Below, piece by piece: positions 39,997 to 51,791 of a stretch of DNA of 64,000 nt. The notes under the pieces were generated by a model. It was not told the origin of the DNA. It searched no databases and worked only from the letters and a program-made list of their open reading frames with translations. Numbering within the stretch: the stretch's first letter is position 1; each line of letters opens with the position of its first letter. The translations under genes and the position numbers were made by a program. Location: NCBI GenBank assembly GCA_030998015.1, contig JARWMV010000235.1:806001-870000 (forward strand). The letters are read 5' to 3'. Origin of the DNA: Ceratorhiza oryzae-sativae (Eukaryota; Basidiomycota; Agaricomycetes; Cantharellales; Ceratobasidiaceae).

Positions 39997-40297
39997 AATT
40001 AAGAGCAGGATTGAAGTTTAATTTGAGTAAGGAGAAGTCCAGCCGAGAACAGCTATCTGCCGGCCAGCTCGATAAGGTACGACCTATAGAAACCCCAGAC
40101 ACAAGTGCTGGTGGGGCAGATGGTTTATTCGTTCGAATAAGGGGAATAAATTGACGCGAGTGGGCCTAATAAGGTTCGGCGGACGAGATGAAAAGGATAA
40201 AACCAGTATTGATGACAGTTTGATGCACGATCCAGCAAAGCGCTTGGGCGACGACGAGAAATGATTGGAAATTACAAAAAGCAAAATCAATGATTCA
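39997..40297. other. Intergenic region
   Basis: Promoter of the GPATCH11 gene and 3' flank of tRNA-Gly; nothing else seen. Confidence 0.4.
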
Positions 40298-40378
40298 TGC
40301 GTGAAAGGGGAATCGAACCCCTGGCTAATCGAACTGGCTTGATGGCAACGATTAAGGTTACCACTACCCCATTCACGC
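40298..40378 (-). tRNA. tRNA-Gly (GCC) with short intron
   Basis: Minus strand: acceptor GCGTGAA/TTCACGC, T arm AGGGG-TTCGATT-CCCCT, anticodon stem AATCG/CGATT. The anticodon loop is 17 nt rather than 7, beginning TTGCCA, so anticodon GCC (Gly) is followed by an intron of about 10 nt (TCAAGCCAGT) at the usual place after base 37. D arm GGGG/CCTT includes wobble pairs. Discriminator A. Confidence 0.85.
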
Positions 40379-40699
40379 TTGATGGAAGGGTCGGCATCTT
40401 AATTTATGTCAGTTGCTGCCTACCGCTTGTTTCATCGCTGACCGGAGGCGATTTCTACTCCCCATGATAAACATCGCCGAGACCGAGACCAGTCCTCCAA
40501 TCAACAGCCATTACCGTGCGTTCACGGAGCATAGAGGAATTAATCAGCTTGATAATGGCGCACGCGCCCCATCGAGTTATTACTATTGCGACGATTGCGT
40601 CTTGGATGATGGAGAGTATATGGCGGGTAGAATTCGAGGCGGAGAAAACATCAACTAGCAAACATTCACCCCCTTGTAATTAACTCTGAAACAACCGGC
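40379..40699. other. Intergenic region upstream of the transporter relic
   Basis: No gene seen; an 81-codon open frame here has no recognisable features. Confidence 0.35.
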
Positions 40700-42550
40700 C
40701 GACCCGCGTTCCAAAGGACAGAACCGAGTGCCAGATCAGACGACCAAGTGGCAATTGTTGCCGACACAAATCAGGGTATGAAGCCTTCAGAATCTAAAGG
40801 GATACGGTTTTAGTTTATCTTCTTGACACTCTGTGCCTCTACTTTTTTGAGCGAATTAGAATTAGTACGTCCTGTGCCATGTCCTGGAATTATGTAGTTT
40901 CCTGAATTTTATCTATACAGACGTCTGTATTTACCACGCTCTCGACCGTTGTTGAGTCGCTAGATGGACATGATTTTGCCTGGGTTGGGCCCGCGTATAC
41001 GCTTGGTTCGACGGGGTTTACACCAATGAGTGGTGGTTTCGCTGAAACATTCGGACGGCAAGTCTTTCACGATCGCACTAGCATTCGGTGCAATCACTCT
41101 CACTTCAGGCGGCCGGTAATGTTGGCCGCTCTTCTTATTTTCGCCACAGGCGCTGCTATATCCGGAGCCAACCAACCCATGAACACGCTCATCACCGGCC
41201 ATGCTATTCAAGGTATCGGTGGAGTAGTAATTCTCACTCTAACAGATATCATTGTCTCCGATTTAGTTCCTCTCACTGGGCGTCCTCAATTGGAGACGAT
41301 TTTTAAGGATTTCAATACATCTCAATAGAGTCCCACCATTCAGTTGGACAAAATCTTGAAGAATTGAGGGCGTCCACTGAGTGCGAACCTTACCCTGGGA
41401 CTTTGGCTGCTATTTGAGCTATAGCAAGTACCTTTGGGGAGCCGATTGGAGGTGTGTTTGCCGAGAGCAATTAACGCTGGCTGTTTCATAAGTTTCTAGT
41501 CCTCTTAGACGTGTTGGATGCCACTGACAAGACGCGGTCAGACATGAACCTGTCAGCGGCTGGTATTGCCATACTTTTGGTTATTTCGTTCCTTCAACTT
41601 AAAACTCCAAAAGGGCCATTCAAGCGAAAAGTCTCCCGAATCGATCGGATGTATGTCTTGCAATTGAAGTTTCCAAATGATCTGGCTAATGTCTACTATA
41701 GTAGAAACCTTGTCGTTATTGATGCCATTGCTTCTACCGTTATTGCACTAACTTGGGCCAGAGTTCGGTATTCCTGGAGCGTTCCCGCTTATTGTGGGAT
41801 TGCCCGGACTAATGGTAGCGCTGGGCTAGGAGTTACCTTTGCCGTCGAGCCAATCATCCCAAGAGAGCTACCCACTAACAGGACATGCTTGAGTGGATAC
41901 TTGGGGACGTTTTTCCACGGAATCGTCATGACATCTGTTATCTGTGAGTTAAACTATTAAAAGCGGCTATTCAAGCCGGCACTAACGCAACTTTAGACTA
42001 CGTTCCCGTGTATTTCCAGGCTTCGAGGGGTGATTCGCCCAACAGGTTTGAGATTGACTTGTTCGGTATCGCGTTTACCATTGTCAGCACGGGGGCTTGG
42101 TCTACGTTACTGAACTAATTCATCCTGTCGGCTTAAAGGTGGCATTTGCGATCGTGAGTGCATTCGAGTAGCGGTCCATTTGTAAACCAACGCTTTTTAT
42201 CTAGTTCATGGGCATTTCAACTATTATTCTCTTGAAATGCAGATTCCAGAACTACATTGCCTAGGTATTCTTGATTGGGGGAACGGGTATCCTCAGCACC
42301 TTCGAGTACGATAGCTCCAAAGCAAGCTCGATTAGATTTCAAGTAAGATAGCCTTGAGGGTCTATTGTTCATCCGGGTAACCTTTGCTTGGACCTTGGTT
42401 GGCATTGGCGCCCGCATCCTCTACTCCAGCACCGCTTTTGCTGTCCTCGCTCCCCTACCTGTCTCACGCAACGCTCGCATTATTCGCCTTTATCCGAACA
42501 TCGGCTAGCACATACGGTGTCTCCAGCAAAAGGAGCTAAGTCACGTTCCA
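40700..42550 (+). pseudogene. MFS (DHA2-type) transporter relic
   Basis: Follows, block by block, the intact transporter at 42987-45056: HDFAWVGPAYTLGSTGFTPM, SGGFAETFGR, then RPVMLAALLIFATGAAISGA, AIQGIGGVVILTLTDIIVSD. The match then breaks. A stretch of about 120 bp without counterpart follows DLVPL at about 41280; the W-A-I-A segment has a TGA and the NWRW motif has become N-stop-R (about 41430-41475). Later pieces still align (FAVEPIIPRELPTNRTCLSG, YLGTFFHGIVMTSVI, YVPVYFQASRGDSPN). The initiator ATG region is not recognisable. The intron at 41058-41108 aligns with the paralogue's intron at 43336-43392 but starts with GC. A tandem duplicate that has decayed. Confidence 0.8.
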
Positions 42551-42904
42551 TGAGAGGTCTTTCCATTGACTCGAAATGAGTTATCACTAGGCCCTATTTG
42601 TTATTCGCATTAGCCTGCATTAGCCTGACTCGAGAAGCCGTGCGGTGTATGCTCGCATTCCAAGCAGCTTGCCGGACGAGTGGGGCGCATCAAGGGCACA
42701 AATGATCCGATCAATGCCAAGGGCTTGTCTACTACATTCATTTGCTTCATTTGTATGAGATGTATTTGATAAGCTGCCAAAAACATACCCGAAGCGCCCG
42801 CCCTCGGGCTTCCTGACACACTGAGACGAGATCCATGCCGTTGTTCGGACACATTCGGTCACGTCATGTCAACTATAGACTGGACTATTTATAGCTGGCA
42901 TAGT

Positions 42905-42910
42905 TATAAA
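42905..42910 (+). promoter_or_regulatory. TATA box of MFS transporter
   Basis: TATAAA about 77 bp upstream of the ATG at 42987; a second AT-rich TATTTATAG lies at 42886-42894. Confidence 0.4.
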
Positions 42911-42986
42911 CAGCTACTTGCGCAGCAACGGTTACACACGCTACTATAACAGCAGTCGTCCATCGCCGTTGTGTGTGGTGCCCTGG

Positions 42987-45056
42987 ATGAACCACTCCTC
43001 TCAAGAGACCGAATCGAATAAACACCTTATGGTTGTTGACGATTCGACCCCAGCCACAAAGCCTGTAGGGCAGACAAGAGGCTTACAATTTTGGTTAATT
43101 TTCCTGGCACTCTGCTTCTCGACCTCTTTGAGCGCCTTAGAGTTGGTCTGCCTTACACTCTTACTTCTCCATACTTGTTGTTAATCAATACCGCACAGAC
43201 TTCAGTGTCTACTACGCTTCCAACGATAGTCAAGTCACTACATGGGCATCAGTTTGCATGGGTGGGATCCGCGTACACATTCGGCTCGACGGCGTTCATG
43301 CCAATGAGCGGTGGGCTTGCTGAAATCTTTGGACGGTAAGTCCTCCTAACATATCCGCCGAAATCTTGCGTGCTCACATTCTACCCATAAAGGCGACCGG
43401 TAATGATCGCTTGTCTGCTCCTGTTTTCCATCGGAGCTGCTTTCTGCGGATCTGCCAGGTCGATGAGCATGCTCATTATTGGTCGTACCATCCAAGGCAT
43501 CGGTGGAGGAGGGATCCTCACTCTAGCCGACATTATCATCGCTGATTTGGTTCCGCTTGCTGAGCGTGGGCCTTTCATCGGGATCATAGGCGTCGTCTGG
43601 GCTATTGCGAGCGCCATTGGGCCGCCTATCGGAGGGTTCTTTGCAGAAAGAAATTGGCGTTGGTTGTTTTGTGAGTTTGTCCCCGTTTTTGAGTACCCAA
43701 GGTATGCTCACATGATGCGAAAAAGATATGAATTTACCTGTGGCTGGCGTTGCAATGGTTTTAGTCGTCCTGTTCCTTCGCCTCAACACACCGAAACAAC
43801 CGTTTATGCAGAAGGTTGCCCGAATTGATTTGATGTGGGTATTTGCAAAGCTCAATCGCGATGCTACTAACGTTTAACTCGTTCCAGCGGGAACATCCTT
43901 GTTGTCACCTCTACTGGCTCTACCATTGTCGCGCTTACTTGGGCTGGAGCTCGCTATTCCTGGAGCTCTTACCAAGTGCTTGTTCCACTCATTTTAGGTT
44001 TGTTGGGGCTGATAGTAGCCCTGGCCTATGAATTCACCTTTGCCGTGGAACCAATCATCCCGCGTAAACTGTTGTCCAATCGTACGAGCTTGAGCGGATA
44101 CCTGGGAACATTCTTCCATGGGATTGCCATCACTGCAGTTATTTGTGAGTTGGTCATACAGAAAAACAGTCTAAGGCTTACAGAATATTAGACTATCTCC
44201 CCGTTTATTTCCAGGCTTCAAGGGGGGATTCACCTCTCCGTTCCGGTATAGCTTTATTCGGTCTGGCATTCACAGTTGTAAGCATCCTAGTTTGGACCAT
44301 ATGTGGCACTGGTTGACGGGATTCTTTATGTACAAAGGCCCCATTTGGAATCGTGAGTGGTTTAGTGCCTAAACGTCTGTAGCCATTTAAAAAATTATTT
44401 ATCCAGCTTACGGGTGTTTCAACTCTCGTGTTCAAGAAATACCGCCCTCAAAGCTACGTTGCTTGGGTATTCATGATTGTCGGCGCGGGCTTTCTCAGCA
44501 GCCTCAAGTACAACAGCCCCAAAGCTAGCCCGATTGGATATCAAGCGAAGTCGAATGCTACTAGATACTGTCACTCACCTAACCGGAATTTGATCAGGTC
44601 TTGTTCGGCATTGGGGCGGGCATCCTATACACGAGCCCCACTTTCGCTGTGCTCGCTCCCCTACCTGTCTCCTGCAACGCTTCAGCCTTGGCGCTACTTG
44701 CCTTCGTCCAAACGTTCGCGGGTACATATGGGGTCGCCATTGGCTCTTCCATCCTCCAAACTGGATTGACTCATCACCTTCCTGCTGACTTCAAAGCACA
44801 GTTCCCAGGCGGCTCAGATATAGCGTTTTCTGCCATCCCGTTAATTGGCACACTGGAAGAGCCCATGCGAAGCCAGGTGCAAGCTGCATTTGCCGAATCC
44901 TTATCCGTCCTTTGGCGAGTTGTGGCCGGTATTTCAGGGATCGGTCTGCTCTCAGTTTTCTTGATGAAAGAGATCGAGATGAACGAAGAGACGGATGAGA
45001 AATGGGACGTGGAGCTGAAGCGCATAGCGGAAGTTGACCAGGAGGCCCCAAAATAA
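42987..45056 (+). CDS. MFS multidrug/H+ antiporter, DHA2 (14-helix) type
   Basis: ATG at 42987 (MNHSSQETESNKH), stop 45054-45056. Eight or nine exons. Helix 1 WLIFLALCFSTSLSALEL, then TTLPTIVKSLHGHQFAWVGS with YTFGSTAFMPMSGGLAEIFG, RRPVMIACLLLFSIGAAFCG, and IIGRTIQGIGGGGILTLADI (motif A/B region). AIGPPIGGFFAERNWRWLF is antiporter motif C plus the NWRW typical of DHA2 transporters. Later parts include VVTSTGSTIVALTWAGARYS, FAVEPIIPRKL, YLGTFFHGI, YYLPVYFQASRG and LFGIGAGILYTSP. The C-terminus is cytosolic and charged. Such transporters sit in the plasma membrane and export toxic compounds against the proton gradient; the substrate cannot be read from sequence. A broken duplicate lies just upstream. 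Confidence 0.85.
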
Positions 45057-45506
45057 GTTGGAATTGCGATCTACAGGAGCTCTTGTGTGCTAGAAAATAT
45101 GTATATTCCCCGGATTAAAGTACAATGTATCATTACTGCGTATACGCTCAGCAAAGCGAGTCAACTCCGATTGGAGAGGAAAACGCGACCGTCCACCTTT
45201 GTGGGTGCATACTCGACTCGTATCTTGTTCGTGTATATATTTATTAGTATTTTCTGTGCGAGCATAATGCTGAATGGATCTCCTTGCGAAAGATACGTCT
45301 GGGCGTCCTACGAGGGGTTCTCTGGCCCCAATGTTTCCCAACCCAGGCGCCTGAAATGCTACCGCCAACAAGTGCTTTTGCATCCAAGCCGCGATAAATC
45401 ATGCTCAGAGGCTAACTTTCACTTGTAATACAAAAGACACTGCGATCGGTTTTCATGTCTAGGAAACTTCTCGATTACATTAAATCTAGCCGAACCATTC
45501 TGGTTC
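45057..45506. other. Convergent intergenic region
   Basis: 3' flanks of the MFS transporter and the F-box gene; no gene seen. Confidence 0.4.
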
Positions 45507-46949
45507 TTAGTGACAGCACGTTCGAATACTTCCGGTCCAGCTATCACATGCTGGGGCTCGCCTGAAGCAAGTTGAGAGAAAGTCTACATGGGCAAGCTCA
45601 GGGAATAATCTCTCCAACGCGACAAGCAGCTCAACCACGAAGCATCTCCCCATCTGTTCAATTTGATATGGCTCATTATAGGGGTTGGGCCAGTAGTCTC
45701 CTGGTCGTAAGAACAATAGTTCTCGTACAGAAGGTAGCGGGCATACTGGGTACCTCACTATCAACTGTTTCACGTAGCCCAGGGTGGTTTCGATGTTCTC
45801 CTACCACAAGCTGGTTAGCATTCATTCATTGTCAACACAGAAATGTTGACCCACGATGCGGTTGGGGCCAATGCCAGGAAGGGTGACGCATAACTTCGTA
45901 GCATTGGGAAAGGCGGCACCGTACCGGTCAAGCCCAACTGTTTGGTGATCCCACAAAAAATCTTCGTAGGAGAGCGTCAAGCAATTTACTGACAAATGTC
46001 CTCCGTCGTTAACCAAATTATCGATCAAATCGCGTAGGATGAAACGTTCATCTGCCCGGGACCCGTCATGTAAAAGACCAAAAGACTCGGCGGAACAGTG
46101 CGGAAGTATGGATCTACACCACCAGGGGGTCGCCCACAAAGTCTTCAGGTAGGGTAGTACGATGGGAGGTTGGGGCACGTCTGATTCTGTGTCGAGATCA
46201 TCCACCGGCTTAGATCTGGTACTTGAGAACAAAACAAGTTGAACCAACTGGTTTTGGTCTCGTACGAATCCAAATGTGCCATCGATAGACTGTGTTAATG
46301 AGAGCGATTTTAAGCTGAAAGGGTATAAGTCGTGCATATAGCCACTCAAGCTCTCCCATCGGACGTAGCCACATCGGGTATTGTGTATATGCAAACTCTG
46401 CAGCCGCCTCGAAAGTTTCAGCACATGAAAGATCTTCTGGATAAATAAATGTTCTCGAGAATAGTGTGCACCTGCTCCAGCTGAAGTCGTGGCCGGCATC
46501 CACAAACTAGGGAATAGGACATCGAGGTGCCGAATGCTGTCTCGTCTCGCCTCGTCTTCAGACAACTGAGCAATCAAGGAATCAAGTCCGATGTCTTGTG
46601 TCAGAACCAGATAGTTATATGGAGTGCATCTCAAGACTAGGTAATACCAGCGACAAACTCGAGCTAGAGCTATCCTATCGTGTACCGCGTGCAAGTTGCT
46701 TGTGATATTCAGAAGAATATCAACGTCGAATTGCAGTCGTGCAATTAAAGCTTGGGCTTCAGTGCCTGGGATTATAGCTCGATCCGAGTGTTAGCTAAAT
46801 AGCAGATACAAATAGGACGACTCACAGGTCTCGTCTCGATATGATTCGATCTCGGTACTCGACAACTGCGACGTAGTCAATCCCGCCGAACCGGTCCATC
46901 TGATCAACCTAGCCAACGCTCTGGGGATCCTGAGTATGATACCTGCCAT
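45507..46949 (-). CDS. F-box-like protein with leucine-rich C-terminal region
   Basis: ATG at 46949 (MAGIILRIPRALARLIRW). After an intron (about 46773-46832) the frame gives LQFDVDILLNITSNLHAVHD and RIALARVCRWYYLVLRCTPY, an F-box-like pattern (two short helices, then a V-C-R-W-Y core). The remainder has repeated hydrophobic strand-like segments (HLDVLFPSLW, LKSLSLTQSIDGTFGFV, LVQLVLFSS, LPYLKTLWATPWW, SVNCLTLSYEDFLWD, TKLCVTLPGI), in keeping with the irregular leucine-rich repeats of basidiomycete F-box proteins. A final exon (PSVRELLFLRPGDYWPNPY) ends at 45507. F-box proteins supply substrate specificity to SCF ubiquitin ligases; the substrate is unknown. Confidence 0.65.
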
Positions 46950-47302
46950 GACGGGTTCCGTCTAAGCTTCAGGTCGTGTGCATCGCAATTTATACCTGGT
47001 AGCGTTAGTAAACGTGGCGCAACGCGTCATGAGTCGTTTATATTTGGGTTGATGCCCAGGACCAGAAGCGTTTTAGCTATGCTCAACGTGTCGGCAGATT
47101 AAACGATGAATGCCTCTATATAGGAACTATAACAACTGACGCAGGGCAGCCTTCTAATGAGACGAGCATCTATGAATCCTCCAAGGTTGATAGTCCTATT
47201 AAGATATGTGGAACCGACATGGGGTATGAAGGCATAGGCCTACAGGCAAATTACAAAAGCTAGCTAAAGCTAATTGGATATCACAAAATCACCAACAACA
47301 CC
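46950..47302. other. Intergenic region
   Basis: F-box gene promoter and 3' flank of the kinase gene; nothing else seen. Confidence 0.4.
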
Positions 47303-50300
47303 TCATTCTTCCTCCTCTTCCTCCTCTTCCTCCTGAATGGGGTTGCTACGCAAACCCGGCCCGCGTCCAGCTTGCAGATTCCCACGTCGTCCGCTCGCTG
47401 TTCGCTGCAGGGGTGGAGCGCTGTCTGACGGCCCAGATAGAATCTCCGTCTTGACCAGAGTCGACGTTGCAGGCGGGAGCCCAGAAGGATTTTGTAGGGG
47501 CGACAGCTTATTCCCCCGCCTCTGAGTATTTACCCTCAGGGATGAACCCCCTCCAGCGGAGGGAAGGTCCATTCGCTTGAACGCAGGCGAGCCAGAAAAC
47601 GCCGACGACTGAGCCAGCAAGCTGTCTGTTGTGTGATGCTTCTTGTTACGATTCTGACCAAATCCGCCCAAAAATTCGTCTTCATCTGTCCACTCGTCTT
47701 CGTCGTCTGGGCTGAGCGATGGTCGTCCAGTAAAACGTCACGCAAGTTTGCCTTGCTACTCGTACTTGTCGAGGATGGAGATTCGGACTCGCGGGGTGGC
47801 GCATGGGCCACGACTTTGGATGACCAACCGGGAGGCTCGGTCCCCCAGGACTTCTTCCAACTCGTCCGTGCGACACCAGCGTACGTGGCTGGCTTCTTTT
47901 GCGCAACAAAGTTGGTCTGTGTGTACTGAGCTCGTCTTGGTTCCGGAGAATTCGAATACGAGGTGGCTACTGCGTCCGAATCAAGAGTTGGAGAATCCTT
48001 CGTGGAACGAAGTCGGGCGCGAGTTGGGCACAGAACGGATGGACGAAGCGGCCGACCCACTCCGACCGTGCCGCGTTTGCACCGTCTTGACCTGTCGGAC
48101 TACCTTAGTCGACGAACCCGATCCAGCACGCCGGTGATACTGCTGAAGCGGGGACTGTGCGCTCCGTCGACGCATTTGGCCGGACCCAGCCGACGAATTC
48201 GATGGACTCTTAGAATGGCGTGGACGTCGCATACTTGGTGTAACCGGAGTCATCGAAAACGACCGGATCGACGATGGCCTAGATGAGAAATCTCCACGTT
48301 CGCTCGTAGGCGTCCGGGTCCCTATCGAGTGTCGACTCGCATCACTTCGTTGTCTGCTGATTGGAATTGCCCCTTCAAGCTGAGGGTGGTGAGCAGACAC
48401 AACTGATGAACGACGTGAATTCGCGCTACTTGATCGTCTAGAAGAAACAGACACACGGTGCTCGTGATGCCTGTGACGGCTCTTGAAGCTATCGGCTCGG
48501 ACTGCAGTTCGGGGTCGACCACGTATCGAATTAACAGAGGTCGGAGTTGCTATGTTAGTTCGTCGCTGGCCTGCGATATGACCACCTGTCATCGGATCCT
48601 TGCGTTTCTTCTTGTCGTCCTGGAACCATGTTCGAAAAGCGGTCAAGAGACTCGCGCGGTGCCGCGTCTTGGAGCTCGACGCGATCCGTGGCAGAGAAGA
48701 AAGTGTATCTTCAGGGGATTCTTCTGGTGTCTGAGCGTCGACAGTAGCGACAGTAGCGACAGTAGTCGACTTGGATCCTACTGAGCTAGTCCCTGTGACA
48801 ACCCATGGAGAAGCGGGAATAATTGAAGTTGGTGTCGTCGCGCTCCGTTCGGATGGCGGATCACTCGGAGCTGGTTGAATTTTGGTCAACTTGGCCGGCT
48901 TGTTCTCTTCGGTGTCCAACAACCGACTCCTAGGGTTCTCCTCCGACTTTTTCCTGACGAGTACAGCTGTGCTCAGCGCAGTCGACGCACGCTGGAGGAT
49001 GCTAACCGAGCCAGAGCGACCCTTGCCGCTCTCTGATCGCGTACGCTTCGTCTGGCCAGGTGTCGTCGGTGTAGATCTAGATGAGTTGGCTTCGGGTGAC
49101 AAAGACCTGCCGAGCGAACTGTTACTGTGTGAGAGCTGGCCGTAGCTATTCTTCGGGGAGACTGTGGGTGGAGTCTTGACGCCCATCGGAACGTTGACTA
49201 CTGTAGGGGTCGCAGGTACGAATGTCAACGCAGGCGCCGTGGGCTTAGGGGGAGGTGGAGGTGGGGGAGGAGATAACTCCAGCCCAAGCCCCTTTTCCGG
49301 TCCAGGACTCGTCTTGACAGGCGTTTCAGGAGGAGCGTCGGGCAAAGGCATAGGCTTTGCGGGCTTTTCCTTTTCCTTGACTTTTCCTTAGATGCAGTTG
49401 CTCTTTCTTTTCGCAACCTCGATTGTTCCTTCTGTTCCGCCTTGCGCTTGATCATCCACCAAAGCGCACCCGTCGAGTCGCACGCATCCGAAAGAACACT
49501 ATGCACAATCTGCGAAGTGTCCAACCCTAACTTGCTCATCCTTTCCAGGAGCTCATTCTCCAACGGAGTCGAGAATAACACAGGAACAGGCGCCTCAAGT
49601 TCGGCTAGGTAGTCGACGTGAGGTTCAACAAACGTAGGAGACGTGGGCGAAGATGGAAGGGACAACGTAGAGGACACCGAGCGTCGTTTGGTTCGCACCG
49701 GGGTTCGAGACGGGAATGAGCTAGGCGGGTGACTCCTTGATAAGGATGGACGTGGTTGTGCGTCTTCACCGTCGGTACCAACCGAGAGCCTGCGATTGAC
49801 GTCAAGAGGTGCGAGTGTCTGCTGCTTCGGCTTCCTAGGCACCAAAATTTCCTCGTTTTGACTATCCTCCTCCGTCTCTTGGACAACGCCAAAGCTCGGC
49901 GCACTGTTCGAATTAGGCGTGAGCGACAGGTCAACCTTGCGCAACGTTGTTTCGCTCTCGTTCCCAACCAACACTCGCTGGGTATCAACTCCAATTACGG
50001 GGTAATCGTCTTCAACCACAGGCGCTGCAACACCATCAGAAGTCGTGGGAGTAGTCAGTCCGCGCGAATCAGAGCGGGTATCGTCAGAGACGGAAGCACC
50101 TGAGCCGACTGACAAGTCTGAAGCCGCAGAGTGATAGACTGTCGTATCCGAGCCTGAGACTGACTTGGACGGGCTGAATCCTAACGTGGACGAGCGCGAA
50201 TGCGACGGGGTTATTATCGTTTGAGGTTGTGGGAGCAGAACGGTTTCATTCGAGGGAGAAGGGTGTGGAGAGGGACGTGAAGGTTCAGGTTCGGTTGGGG

Positions 50301-51499
50301 TCATCTCTTTGAGAGTAGGGAGGGTAACCGTCACATCCTCACTATCAGGTGAGGTAAACCAAGGATGTGCGAGTATCTGAGGGATCGTATATCGTTTATT
50401 GGCGTCTTGTTGGAGTATGTTGCTGATGAGATCAGCTGCGTCTGAAGAACATGTCACAATCACTCGGCTAGTTAATCTGGGGGAATACGGTACCTGGATT
50501 AAGCCAGTCTGGGACGTCATATTGCCCAGCAATAATTTTATCCCGCATCACGTTTTCATCGTCGTCATCGAAAGGAAGAGTGCCTACTAGGAGGCAATAG
50601 AGAATAATGCCGAGAGACCAGACATCGACCTCTGCCAAGTGTCAGATGACCAACCCATAAGAGGCAATAGATCCACATACCCGCCCCCAAATATTTCTTT
50701 CCGGCAAGCATCTCCGGAGCGGCATAGCTAAGCCAATAAACATCAACTCCAATCCAAGCCTAGGTTCAGAATGTCTCTCACCCTGTAGTTCCGCAAAACG
50801 TATCCAAAAATTTGCCCTTTTCGTATTCGCGCGTAAAACCAAAGTCTCCTAGTTTGACGGAGCACCTTTCGTCAAGCAGTACATTTTCAAGCTTGAGGTC
50901 GCGGTGAACGGCACCCTCTCGATGGACATAGTCCAAAGCTAAGCACAGTTCGCCGATGATCCTCCGAGCTTCCGTTTCGGACAATCGCCCGTCTTTTTCG
51001 ACCAGATAGTCAAATAGTTCCCCTCCAGCACATAGCTCCGTGACGAGCCATATGGATGATTCGGTGGCAATAACCTCAAAGAGCTGGGTGATGTGTTTAT
51101 GATGGAGGCGTCGGTGGTGATGGATCTCTCGGGTCAGCTGCGCAGAATGGGCTTTAGGGATTTGTTTGATCGCGACGCGTGTTTGTGTAAGGCGGTGAGT
51201 CCCCAGCCTGACTTTGCCGTAAGTGCCTTTTGCTGAGTGAGCAAAAGCCCGAGACAGACGTGGCACCAGACAACATACCTTCACCAATGACCTTGCCAAG
51301 CGTATAGTTTCCTATTACCCGAATCTTTTCGCTGACGAGTTCCTTGCCTAGTTCTTGATAGGCGTTGACGAGCTGCCGAGGGGTCGGAGACGAGAAGAGG
51401 CGCGGGTAAACGATTTGACCACCAGTGCCGACTTGAAACACATACCTGGGCGCGCTGGTTGTTCGTCTGAGAGTCGGAGCGGCGATGAGCTGGTTGCAT
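47303..51499 (-). CDS. CAMK-family Ser/Thr protein kinase, Kin4-like, with long disordered tail
   Basis: ATG at 51499 (MQPAHRRSDSQTNNQ), with a consensus CAG|gtatgt donor to LVNAYQELGKELVSEKIRVI. Kinase motifs in order: GEGTYGKVRLG (P-loop), VAIKQIPKA (ATP Lys), WLVTELCAGGELFDYL, VHRDLKLENVLLDE (HRDLKxxN), LGDFGFTREYEKG (DFG), FCGTTGYAAPEM (APE), DVWSLGIILYCLLVGTLPF, LISNILQQDANKRYTIPQIL and AHPWF. The closest pattern I know is fungal Kin4 (spindle-position checkpoint); SNF1-related kinases are an alternative. The tail of over 800 residues is Ser/Pro/Thr-rich with SRRSSSANSRRSS-type sites and ends in nine Glu residues at 47303. The tail frame breaks at about 49382-49385 (A4 run), about 47985-48010 and about 47725-47732. 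Each of these joins two coding-like frames without a splice site. Confidence 0.82.
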
Positions 51500-51791
51500 G
51501 TTGGTATTACTTATACAGATATAATGTGATTCGGCGGCGAGGCCGTGGCGTGCTGGGGAACGAAAGTAAGGGTTACCCGGCTAGCCAGGGCGCGACAGAA
51601 CCGAGACAGCAGCGAAAGCAAGTTGCAAAAGAAGAAATGGATATGACGAATAGTTAGGATACAAAGCGGGGAGAGCAACGACAGTTGGCGGGGAGGAGGG
51701 GATGGTGGTCGTCTGTTTGAAGTGATGGAACGAGTACAAACAAGCGACACAAACGCCGAGCTGCTCTTCTGGTGACGACAGCTTCCAATCA

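Noticed and set aside
47981..49351. A separate 456-codon gene downstream of the kinase
   Set aside because: It lies one base out of frame with the kinase tail at an A4 run and has the same composition; it reads as the continuation of the kinase.
49382..49385. Programmed -1 ribosomal frameshift in the kinase tail
   Set aside because: No X-XXY-YYZ slippery heptamer is present at the site and other genes in the window show similar single-base breaks, which favours missed bases.
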